From positions 11,780,001-11,844,000 of the forward strand of contig OX377202.1 of NCBI GenBank assembly GCA_947396885.1: 64,000 nt of DNA, written 5' to 3'. The DNA is from Heligmosomoides polygyrus polygyrus. Taxonomy: Eukaryota; Nematoda; Chromadorea; Rhabditida; Heligmosomidae. The notes under the pieces were generated by a model that was not told the origin of the DNA, did no database searches, and saw nothing but the letters and a program-made list of their open reading frames with translations. Of the stretch, positions 27,999-39,900 are shown in pieces. The position numbers and the translations under genes were made by a program. Numbering within the stretch: position 1 is the first letter of the stretch; each line of letters begins with the position of its first letter.

Positions 27999-30900
27999 CT
28001 AAACGAATCCCATCTTTCGTACACTGAAGTCATATTTCAGATCCGAGGATGAGGAGGAGAGGAGAGCACTACTAGTTAGCAGTAGTCTTTTTACAATGGT
28101 TGGTGTCCAGAGAGCCTGAAATGGCAGGGTTGCCATTCGTGGGCTAGTATACATTGGATCCGATTGAAAATCTTCGGATAACTGGATGATTCGGACCAGG
28201 GGTGCACATTTAACGGTTAACGATTTAACGAATTTAACGAATTAACGGCATTTTTCGTTAAAATCTGGCTTAACGACTTGACGGAAATTTCTAGAAATTT
28301 AACGGAATTTTTAACGGACTTTCTACTTAATGATTTTATCACATTTACCCTTAGTCTTGACAATTGTTGCAGGTCTCACCCTCCCTATTAGGATTGTTCC
28401 TGAAAAACTATTAAAATTGGCAAGAACATTTTGATGTTTTCATGAACTTGTTTTGCATTGTTGGAAATAACGCAATTTGGATCGTGGGTAGCGCAGTCGG
28501 AGGAGGCGCCGGCTGTCACTAGATACCAGGTTCCTGGTTCGGATTAGAAGAAGAAAAAAGAAGTAGAAGTAGAATGCGTGGCGCATCCCAAAAGGGACTG
28601 AGCAACGCCGTCCTTTATCCTTATCCTTTAATGCCTTTTGGAGCTAGAAATTTCTTCGCCGAGCCCCAAGTACGTCAACGAATCGACAAAAATATACTGG
28701 TCTAACCTCCTCGTAAGATATGCTTAACCTCACCTGGCGCTGCTTATCCCAGAATACTTTTGCCCGCCACCTTGAACAGCCGAGACAGAGAGAATATTTT
28801 TAGGCCGCTGGACGTATTTTAAACGATTTTAGAAAAGCGCAAATAACAAAAATTTGGAAGGCTACTTTTCCTGAACGTTAACACACTAACGATGTGTCAC
28901 ACCTATTCAGCAGTGTGGGACGCGTGACACGATGCCGTGTCATGGTCACGACGTTGCAAAAAATGGATGGTCCCACGCACCGGGCACTCGAAAATCGTGC
29001 GTCCGATAACGTGGAAACATTCCACTCACTGGCTTGTATCTTTATTTGATCTTTTTGTACATAGTGGCCTGTGCCCGCATCGAAATTGTGTATTGTCGTA
29101 GAAAAGTCAAACAAAACGGTTTCGCAAAGAACTAGGGAAGGAGGGCACTCCGGATTCTGCCTGATCGCACATTTTAAGACGCCTTCTCGGTGATCATCTT
29201 CGATGATAATTCCATAGCTGTTCTTATTCCACACCCTGTAGATAATTTGTCACTGAAGGCTTGTTTATTTTTCTACGTTTGTTGATCTTGAATTGTTTGT
29301 ACTACATTGCAATGTTGCACTCCATTCCTTGAACTTTAGCTGTTGAACTCTTGAAGTGGAAACCTATAAGATTTGCTTGATTTTTCACTTGAAATAAGGG
29401 TTTACATCTATTTTGTAATTTTAACGAAATTTAACGATTTACCGGAAATTTAACGAAAATTTTCCGTCGAAAATTTCGTTAAAAAAAGTAACGCACAGAA
29501 TTTTGTGTGCACCCCTGATTCGGACAACTTCAATTTCGCGGACCCCTGATTTTTGAATGATTCAGATATGGGCATTTGTGCGGGCCTCTGATTATTAGAT
29601 GATTCGGATCGGGACATACGAAAATGATTCATTCGGATCTAATGTATATAGGTAGATTATTGTCCTCTCTAGTGAATTTTGATTACATGTGAACTGGTCC
29701 CCGGAAAATTCCGTCACGCGCGAGCGGCGAGAGTCAGACGAGCAGAGTGAGCGCATGGCAGAGTCCGGGCTTTTCTGTGCTCTCCTCCGCTCTCGCGGAG
29801 GAGAGCACAGATTGGGCTCGGGAATCGACTCCGGGGTGTGGCGAGCAGGGAGGCGTGGAGTGCGAGAGACGACACGACGAAAAACCGCGCGCCGCCTCGG
29901 CATCATACCAAGCGGACCAGTTCTACGGTGCGGTGAATTTAGTGCTTATCCAAACAGTGTAGTTATTTTTTTAGCGCATTCGGCAAAAGTGAATTTTATA
30001 ATAGTAATCGATTCTTTCAACAAAAAAAAACGATAATTTCCATATTTTTAAACAATGCATGTTCAGACTTGAGTATCTGAAGCAGCCTGATTTGTTTTGT
30101 AAAATATCCACTTTATTTCTAATTCTTATTTCAATTTCTTTATTTATTTCTAATATCGCTCTCCCTCCGGTTTCAAATTAAAAAGTGTGCAACATAAAGC
30201 AAAATTGTATATACCATTTTCACGTCACATCGGAGCCTTCAAATCAAATTAGACACAGTTCTAAGCAAGCTTGACGCTTTTGAAATAAAACTGAATATCT
30301 TCCAAATCAGAATAATCCTTCTCCAAGTTAAAATAGACCTTCCGATATGGTTTTTCTTTTAAAGAAATTCTTGCATGTTTTTTATTGGAATTCTTTTTTA
30401 AATTCATCGGCCCATTACGTGAATATGTGAGTTGTATTTTCACGAGAAATATTTTCAAGAAAAATAATGAATTATATTTCATTTTAAAGAGTACAAATGC
30501 AACAATCATTTAGTGTATTAAGAGAAGAGATCCCACCATGAACTCGACTAGATCGTCGCAATTTTTAGTCGAATGCTAGCGTAAAAGCTGTTTTCTTGAA
30601 ACAGCGGGGATATGTATTTTTTTATGTTATTGATGTACCGTTTACACAAACAGAGGGTTTCCTGTTGCATATGAGATGGCTTTCCAGTGATAAAGGATTT
30701 TATTCGTCGCAATAAAATTAAGATATACCTATAAGCTTGGTTAGATGTGTCACGGAGCTAAAAAAGGCAAAGTACCGTTGCATTTTTGACATCTCACAAG
30801 GAAAGTTCCCAACTCATGTGAGCTTTTGCGATGCTATTTTGGCAGGATGTAGGGCCCTGTGAGTGGAGTCCAGAACCATAGTTAGTTTTTGCTGAACGCT

Positions 30901-33900
30901 TCTTTAAAGACCTGAAAAAGAGGTCTGAATGCGTGCGCACAATTATTATCAACCCCTACGGCACCCAGCGCGATGTGCCTCGGCGCAGCCGGTAACACTG
31001 CTGCCTCATAGGAGCACACCGGGGGGCATTTCAGGTCGAGTTCGAGTGCTGCCATTGATTCTGCACGGATTAGTTTGTTGCTATAACAATTTCTTATGAT
31101 CATAGGAGTCAATTTTTAGACCACCAATGCTTACAACAAACCAAGGCTCTCTATTTGCGCCTTCATATGTGCTAGTTTTTCAACTATGCATATCCGTACC
31201 ACCACCATATCATACCGTGTCACCAACGATACCGTAACTGCACACAAATACGCTCATCTTACGGTTGAATATTATGAAACCGGACCATATCGGTACATAA
31301 GTGCACTAAAAATGTCGTTCTCAGCTGAACGTGTTGTTGGCTCACTACTTTCCACCTTTACACCGGATTTCACTTCTACGACAAGGAGAGAGATTGCAGA
31401 TGCGGATGCCATATAAGGACTCTTCCTGGACACCATTTATGGAGATGTCGACTGTCAGGAAGAAGAGGCGGACAGGTTAGAGGGAGTATAATGAATATGG
31501 CACCTTTCTACGCGCATCATCTAAGTGGTTTCATAAGTGCGTTTCGATGAGGAGGTGGATGTCGACTGGATACCTGATGATGACTGTGAGGGGTAAGACA
31601 ACAGTGAGGTTACGTCGATGTTCACCCAGAACCTTTCGCCACACCCACAGATTACGTGTTCAACGAGAAGAAGTGGTCATTCCTTGCCAGGGAGAAGATC
31701 GTTCCTTACTGGGTTTTGTGAGATGCTGCTGATGTGACAAGCGCTTGTGTTTTATTTGTTTCATAGTTTTGTACCGTAGCTGTTGACTGGTAGGGATATA
31801 ATGAATATAAGACTTTCCATTTAATGTTTAAGACATTTTATTTGCAGGAAAGTGATATGGTACAGATATGCATAGTTGAAAAACTAGCACATACAAAGGC
31901 GCATAGAGAGAGCCTTGGTTTGTTGTATGCATTGGTGGTCTAAAATTGACTCCTGGGATCATAAGGATAAGGATAAAAGGATAAAGGACGGCGTTACTCA
32001 ATCCCTTTTGGGATGCGCCAGCGCATTCTACTTCTACGGGATGTCGTGGAGGCGACATGAATGCGTATTTGGCCATACAATGACTTGCGGTGGCCAGCCG
32101 ATGAACAAGTCAGCGCTTTATCCTTCCCAGACAAGTCTGGTACCAATTCACCGACCCCGGAGGGATGGAAGGCTTGGTTGGCCTGGGCGGGAAATCCGAA
32201 CCAGGAACCTGGTATCGGGTGCACGCGACAGTCGCGCCTCCTCCGACTGCGCTACACGCGCCCCCTGGGATCATAAGACAGTGTAATCCCCTAACAACAT
32301 GAAATGTTGCAAGAATCATGGCAGCACTCGGACTCGAACTGAAAAGCCCGCCGGCGTGCTCCTATGAGGCGGCAACGTTACCGGCTGCGCCACCGGGGCA
32401 CGCTTCGTTGGGTGTCGTAGGGGTTGATAATAGTTGCGCGCACGCTTTCAGGCCTGCTTTTCAGGTCTTTAGAGGAGCGTTCAGCAAAAACTAACTGTGG
32501 TTCTAGACTCCACTCACAAAGCCCTACATCCTGCCAAAATAGATCGCAAAAGCTCACCTCGAGTTGGGAACTTTCCTTGTGAGATGTATGTATGACGGCA
32601 ATTTAGTTACCTTACTCAAATGATGGACATAACGTAAAAAATAAAAATAAAACCTTGAACACCGGTAAGTGGAAACCCTTGGTGTATGACAATGGTTTCA
32701 GCTATATTTCAAGATTTCAGTGAGATTGTGCCAATGGGGGACTTATTAGGGGAGTGCCAAAATGTTTATTTAGGACAAAAAAAAACTTTCTAACACGATT
32801 TCTTCCTTGATGGCACATCGTTTCGATTTTTCTTTGCACGATTAGCTTGTCTTGCTCGAATCTTGGTTTTACATCAGTGTTGTGTTTATTCTGCTTTGGA
32901 TATTTCTCGACGCACCACAGAAAGCAAATAAATAAATAAACAAAACGTTTTTACTGTAAAAATGCATGTTTAAAGGCATATCAGATGATAACTGCGAGAT
33001 TTTCCGTGTTTTTTAGATTAGAATCTTCCGCCCATCCATTACGGGGTGAATGCGGCGATGACGCGCTCAGGCCATTTACAACTAATAGACTAAAAAAATT
33101 AAGCGTGCAGGATCCATAATTCTGGCAAACATGAAAGCTGACCTCATCAAACTCCTTCATTAGTTGCGTGTTGGACTCCATTAGGCGTGCGTCTGCTTGT
33201 CGGGCCTCAGACAACAGTCCAACCGGGCCCTTGTTCACCGTAACCTCCGCCTCACTGCCGTGGCCGCAATGAGTTTTACAGTAGCACACTTCAACCACGC
33301 CGCTGGAACGTTCCTTTGCCTGAAGAAACAAAACTTTGGACTGAGATTCTGAGAAGGACCATTCATATCCCATGAGCAATAACAGGAACGGGAATGGAGG
33401 ACAACAATTGACTGCGCCACCGTAATCCTCCATGCGAAATATGTGCTCCTGATGCAGTCACGGAAGGACGCGCTCGAGACGACGCCTAATGCTAAATTAT
33501 GCTAATTTTCCAGCAAACGAAGTAATCGCTCGGACGTTAAAAAGTCTCTAAGTGGCCTGGTAGGAGGTGTGTGGGGGGGGGGGGGATTGATTATCTCCAA
33601 ACACTTCCACAAATACCGATCACATGAAGAAAACCGATGCTATCATTAACAGAACACTAGCCTGGCTAAATAACTTCACTAGAACCAAAATCGCACAACA
33701 CTGGACAAAAGTAACTGTGTGATGCCCGACAGGCCACCGTGTCGAGGTGCCAGATCGATACATCACAAAAGGCGTCACTTGAACATCTATCCTGTACGAA
33801 CTTGCCAGCGATCACGCAGTTAATTTGTTAAAACATGTCATGTCACGAGGTGTTACATAAGCTAACGTGTTCCGTCTCGATTGAAGCACTTTCAATAGCG

Positions 33901-36900
33901 TCGGAAGGAAGGCAACAAAATTGTTTGGATGTGCCCCCCCCCCCCCCACCCCGAGCCTAATTTGTAGATGGCGTAACAAATGTTCTTTCTGTTCAAGTAA
34001 GTTTTCTGATTTCTAGCTGGGTTTTTTTTTTGGTGTAAAACTGAGAATTTATGCAGGTAATTTATTTATTTATTTATACGTGGATATCCACGCAAAAAAT
34101 AGAACAAACAGAACATGCACATTAAGAACCAGAACAGAGCGAGTAAAAATATACTGCTAGGTATAAACGACAGACAGCGGCAACAGTTGGAAGCAAACTA
34201 TTAAGGAACATCCTGGAGATACCTGTCAATAAGTCTTTTATATTGCCTTAGCGATTTTGGTAAAATGTTTTTCTTCGAAAACTTTTGAATTTCGGTTCCA
34301 GCTCGGTCTGTTAAAAACGTAGACCTTATATTACTTCTAGCTTTTTGGAATCTGGATCTTCATCTGACTAGCTCTAGTATTTGAGCAAGATAGTGAATAA
34401 AATTCCTGAAGAGGAAGATCCAACATACCATTGATCAGCTTATATATGGTGATTAGATCATATCGTTTCCTTCGAAAAGCAAGGGTGCGTAAATTGAAGA
34501 GTTTGTTTCTCTCAAGAGCCGATGGAATGTTAGCATAATTACACCCATGTACTCTTATCCAGAGCTTTCTTGTAAAGCTATTTTGTACAGATTCCAATCT
34601 AGAGATTTCACGTTTGCATTTAGGACTAAATACTGTGGTACCATATTCAAGTACAGGCCTGGCATATGTTTTGTATGCGAGCACCATGTGAACGACCGAA
34701 TTTGTTTTCAATGATTTAAAGATATTATGCACGATTCTGTCAGCTTTCTTAGCCGCATCTTCGCAATGTTGCCTGAAGGAAAGCTTTGTGTCTAGAATGA
34801 AACCTAGGTCCCGCACAGTAGGTGCACTACTGAGTGGCTGATGATCAAGATGATAGACCTTTCTATTGACGTGCTCTCCAATGTAAAATACTTTCGACTT
34901 CTGTCCGGATAATGGAAGATTCCACTTAGCTGACCAATCAGCAATTGAATTTATTGCAGATTGAAGGGCATTGTGATCTTCCTCATTCACAATGTTTTTG
35001 TATATTTTGATGCCATCAGCAAACATTTTGCAGGTGACACCGTGTTGATCAATTAAGGACGGAATCCCAGAAGTATATATAATAAAAAGAATTGGAGAAA
35101 GGACGCCACCCTGTGGGACACCATAGTAACCGGGTATGATTCAGAAAGCGATTCGTTGACTCTAACTTGGAAGGTCCTGTTAGAGTCAACGAATAGCACG
35201 GCATTATTGCAAGTTTTAACAACATAAGTCGGAAAACGTACTCGAAACTTATTCAACGCGGTTCTTGCGGTTGGATTCAAAGACTGTGCCTTCTGATCAA
35301 CACTGCACAACATATTGAGTGGATTTCTACTAACACGACAACCAGTGGATGTGAGGGTAGAACACACATTCAGCCCACTCAACTCTGTATGTGTTCGACT
35401 CAACTAGGAATTCTTGACTTGTTGCCTTTTGAATCATTGTTTTCATTTTGTCGTTATGTCCAGGAAATAAAGAGCTGGTAATGTACTATTGTACTTTCAC
35501 GACTCCAGAGGTCGAGGAGAAGACGAGAAAAAATTCGCACGAACTTTGCCTAGCGGTTGAGTTATTTGGGATGCTGATCATCGTTTTTGAAGTTTTGGTC
35601 GATAACGGTAGGTTACGGTAGTTGCGTGTGACAAGGCTGTCTAGGTCACCATGACCTTAGTCAACAGGACCTATCGTAACCTACCGTACACCAGCGTAGC
35701 ACGCAAGACGGATTTCAGATTCGTGCTCCGCACCCCAGATAACCTCTATAGCCGAGTTTGGGCGAAATCGGTGACCATGACCTTAGTCACTAGTACCTAC
35801 CGTAACCCACCGTACTCCAGCGTAATACGCAGGATGGATGTCGTACCCGTCATCACCACTCCAAATAACCGTCCTGGGCGAAGTTTGGGCGAAATGGGTG
35901 ATTATGACCTAGACAGTCTTATTCACCGGTACCTACCGTAGTCGGCCGAAATCTCAAAAACGGATGTCAGATTCGTGATCAGTAACCCCAAACAACCCCC
36001 CCCCCCTGGGGGCAACAAAAAATTTTCGATTTCTCCTCGATCTCTGCAGTCACGAAGGTCCGATACTAACGAAGCTTCTATTTTAAGGGCTTGCCGTTAT
36101 CGAGGGGGCTATCCCGATCGACATCGTGAAGAAAGCAATCTGTATTGCTGAGTTCAACCTAGGCATTTGACCGTGTGATACTCCCACGAATCTCCGAGCA
36201 AAACTTAGCGTTAGGCGTTATATCGTGCGCACTTCCTCCGTGACAGCACCAAGAGCACATATTTCGCGCATATGATTAAGGCCTGTTCATACTTCGAGCG
36301 ACAACAGCGACTGGAGCGACCGGGACGATGGACATAGTGTGGTGTACGTAAATAATTACGCACTCCACACTCCGTCCGCGACGAATGCAGTGTGGAGTAC
36401 ATAATTAGTTACGTACCCCACACTCCGTCAGTCACCCCAGTCGCTCAAAGTATGAACAGGCTCTTACGGTAGCCCTAGTGAATCCTCCGCCATACTCATG
36501 CGATACAATTACTCGCCGTACACGCGCCATGAACATCGATTAGAGCCGAGCAACTAATCGATACAAACGGCGGGTCTCCGTGTCGTAAAGTATGAACAGG
36601 CTTTAAGACATCCCGTGAGGGATCACGCAACTCACCCTCATAAATGCGGTGCAATTCTCGACACATTTCTTCGTTCTCTGCTTTCTGTAGCCCGGAGTTG
36701 GTAGAGCCCTGCTACAGCGAAAAGTCGTCGCCGCTAATCCATCCTCCATACTTCTCTTACTCACTTTCACAAATTTGGTTCCCACCTCCTTCTCCAAATC
36801 GTGTCGCCATTTCTGTAACAACAATAGCGCATCTTAAGCTAAGGACACAAACACATTTAGGATGCTGATCTGCTCTGGTAGACGACTTGTTGGAGAAATT

Positions 36901-39900
36901 CATATGAAGTCGTAGCAAAATAGAAATTTGCTGACGTAAGCGGTCAGGTTCGCGCCATGCTCTCGTCCGAAACAATAAATGTTGGACTCGATTGGTTGTG
37001 CATGGAGTAAATGGTTGTTACAATTTGGCGTAATCTGAAAATAGTGCTGCCCTATACTTGGATTAAAGTCAAGCTTAAAACTGCAAAGCAGTAAGTGTAC
37101 ACTCACATATGCGAGCGCTGATCGACGGACCATAACTTTATTGCAGGCAAGGCCACCAGCAAATGCTACGACTTGGATGAGAGATCAAAAATAGAAGAGA
37201 TACGGGCCATAAAACGTCATGTTCTCGCCATGCATTTGTTCAAAGTCTTACATTATAGACGTGATTGATATTTCAATTTTGTAGTAAACTGATCAAAGCA
37301 TTGCTTCACTTGATCAGCTGTATCAGAACGACATAGATCACCAGGTTTTATCGGAATCAAAATAGGGTCTACAAGTGTCCCCTTCCCTTTTAGCTTGCAG
37401 GACTCCATTTTGTAGCCAATTCTGCTATAACCACCGCTATAGCTAAGATTTCTTCTTATTCAGCGTTTGTCCCGCTTTGTTGCGGTGTCCGCTTTCCTGG
37501 AATGCTGACGCCACTTTTCCCGATCAAATGCCTGATCAGGGTGCAACCTAGCCATCTTCAAGTCCTGATGCAGCGTATCAAGCCACCGCTGTTTTGGTCG
37601 CCCTCGTGGCCGCCTTCCGGGCACATCAAGGCTAAGGTCAGTCTTTCGAACAGTGTCATCTTTTGCGCGAAGAACGTGGCCATACCATCTCACACGAGCT
37701 TCGCGCAGCTTCTCAACTATCGGGGTGACACCGAACCTCTGCCGTATGGAGTCGTTGCATACTCGATCCAAACGCGTAACTCCGGCCGTCCACCACAGCA
37801 TCTTCAGGATCTATCCTAGTCCAGAAGGGGGGGGGGGGGCACAGAAAAAAATTATGTGACAAATTGACTTGACACTCACAGAGCGGGTTGATGAGAACAG
37901 AATAAGGACTAAGCTGACAAATTTCACAATAAAAAAAATGAAAAATAACATACGGTTTCACCGCGGTTGTAAGCAGACAACGTTATGCACCTCCTCCCTA
38001 TGCCGGGTTACAGCATGTCAGGCGGCGGTTAGCACGTGGCATACGGCTTTATGGCTGGTAGTACGAACATACAAGTTTTCGCCGCGCGCGCGGCGGCCTC
38101 TGCCGCACGCGCGAGAATCGCCACTGACGCATCGCTCCTGGGCAGGCTGTTATGGGAGAAACGGAGTTCTAAAAAACTCCCGCGTTATTCTGTATCGTAT
38201 CTAAATGTGTGGCTTTTAGAAATGAGGCTTTGTGTCATGAAAGAACCCAAAATCGTTTCATAATAGCAGCAATTGCCTATTGCTTGGATTAGGTCAACCA
38301 ATTCCCACCCAAAATAACCATTTCCTCTAACTAAGTGCACCGGAGGACCCTCAAATAGCTGAGCAGAGGTGTAAATCGCAGTTTATGCAATTACAAGAGC
38401 GTTAGACTTCGTAACTGTAGCAGCACACATTATGTAGATGTCGCGCGTGGCGCAGCAGTCGCCGCGGCTGCCGCGCGCTTTTGTATGTTCAGCTTGCCTC
38501 CCCGGCTTTATTTGTCCCCCCACTACGCTAGATCTGCGTTATAACATGTCAGGCGTCGGTTAGCTGTGTTTGAATGCGCCTTTCCCGCGGAGACGTCTTT
38601 AGAACCGCGGTTATTTGTTTCTTTTCTGCTTGTTTATTCGTGTTGTTCTTTGTTTTTTAGGTCCTATTCCGTTCTTTTCAATCCGCTCTGTGAGCGCCTA
38701 GTCAATTTGTTACATAATTTTTAATTATGTGGCCCCCGGACTAGGATAGATCCCATCTTCGTTTCCATTACCTGAGGCTCCTTTCAATTTCTTTAGTAAC
38801 GGATAAGCACTCAGCTCTGGATATAGCTACAGGTCGGACAACTGCTCTGTAGATCTTCGATTCGACCGCTCTGGTGTCTTCTTGTCGCAGAGCACGCCCG
38901 TCAGAAAGCGCCATTTGGACCAAGCGGCACTCACGCGTGAGTTGGATTCAACGAGTAGGCCGCTATAGCTTAGATTTATTGGAAAAAAATCTGAACCTAA
39001 AGGAAGGTGTGAAATTGCGATGCGACCAGTTTACTACAAAACTGAAACATGCATGTGTGTCTCTATACGTTCAATCACGCTTATAATTCCAGATCTTGAA
39101 CGAATGCATGGTGCGATCTTGACACTTCGTAGCTTGTATAGTTTCCTCTCTGCTCTTTCAGTCTTAACCCTAGCCCCACAACAAAAATTACGGTAGCTCG
39201 ATAAGTGCTCCCACATTCAAATACACCTTCTGTTGTAAATTGTAGTGTTTTTTTTCTTGACTTTATTCCAAGCACCGGGCAGCGGAATGATCATTTTATA
39301 GACAAACCATGCCAAACACTCGATTACTCGGTACGTAATCCATAAAGCCAAAATTCTAGCGATTTGGACGAAGGCATGGCGCGATCTTGGGCGTGTACAT
39401 GTAGCTGTGGACCCAGCAAAATGTGATGTACCTCAAAATCGTCCTTGTTTCGGAGTTCGGCGCGCTCCACCACGTACTCGTCAGGACGCGTAGCGTGCTC
39501 CTCCTGAGCATGTGCAACCAGCTCTTGTTGCGTCTTAAAGCAGTTCAATTCCAGAGATTCAAGTCAGTGATATACAAGCATTTTGTATCACACCACATCC
39601 TGCGCTTATAGCACCTGGACGAGTTATCGTTCGCGCAGAGAATAACCGCTCAATGAAGGCCCGTTTATAGTCAGCGACGCATCTATACTTCGCCGCCCTA
39701 GAACACCTTATCTAACGGGATTTTCGTGGTACTGTATTGAGCGAATCGCGTCACAGAATGAGCAGGCACAGCGGCTGAGCCCTCTAGTCGCGCTGTGCCG
39801 CCATGGGAGTCTAAAACCCCTGTAATGCGGTGCACTGTGGAAGGCTGCCACCCTGAACTGCGGCTACACCTGTGGTACGAGCTATCAGCGGAAGCTGTTT

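Larger units (their letters stand above)
28148..29657. mobile_element. Foldback element hosting a hAT insertion
   Basis: The left remnant TATACATTGGATCCGATTGA (28148-28196) mirrors the right remnant ending ATTCGGATCTAATGTATATA (about 29640). ATTCAGAT-type repeats link it to 11212-11617. Confidence 0.6.
30789..32588. mobile_element. Foldback element with tRNA-Met-like arms (family F4)
   Basis: The arms (30789-31200 and 31850-32588) are inverted copies starting GACATCTCACAAGGAAAG. Each contains a tRNA-like unit (30972-31050 on +, about 32325-32400 on -) with box A-like TCGGCGCAGCCGGTAACA, an anticodon arm whose loop reads CTCATAG (CAT, methionine) and a box B-like GAGTTCGAGTGC. A SINE is inserted in the right arm. 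The centre holds the open frame 31186-31416. Confidence 0.87.

Noticed and set aside
30972..31050. Functional initiator or elongator tRNA-Met (CAT loop)
   Set aside because: The D arm and acceptor do not pair properly and an inverted copy lies in the other arm of F4.
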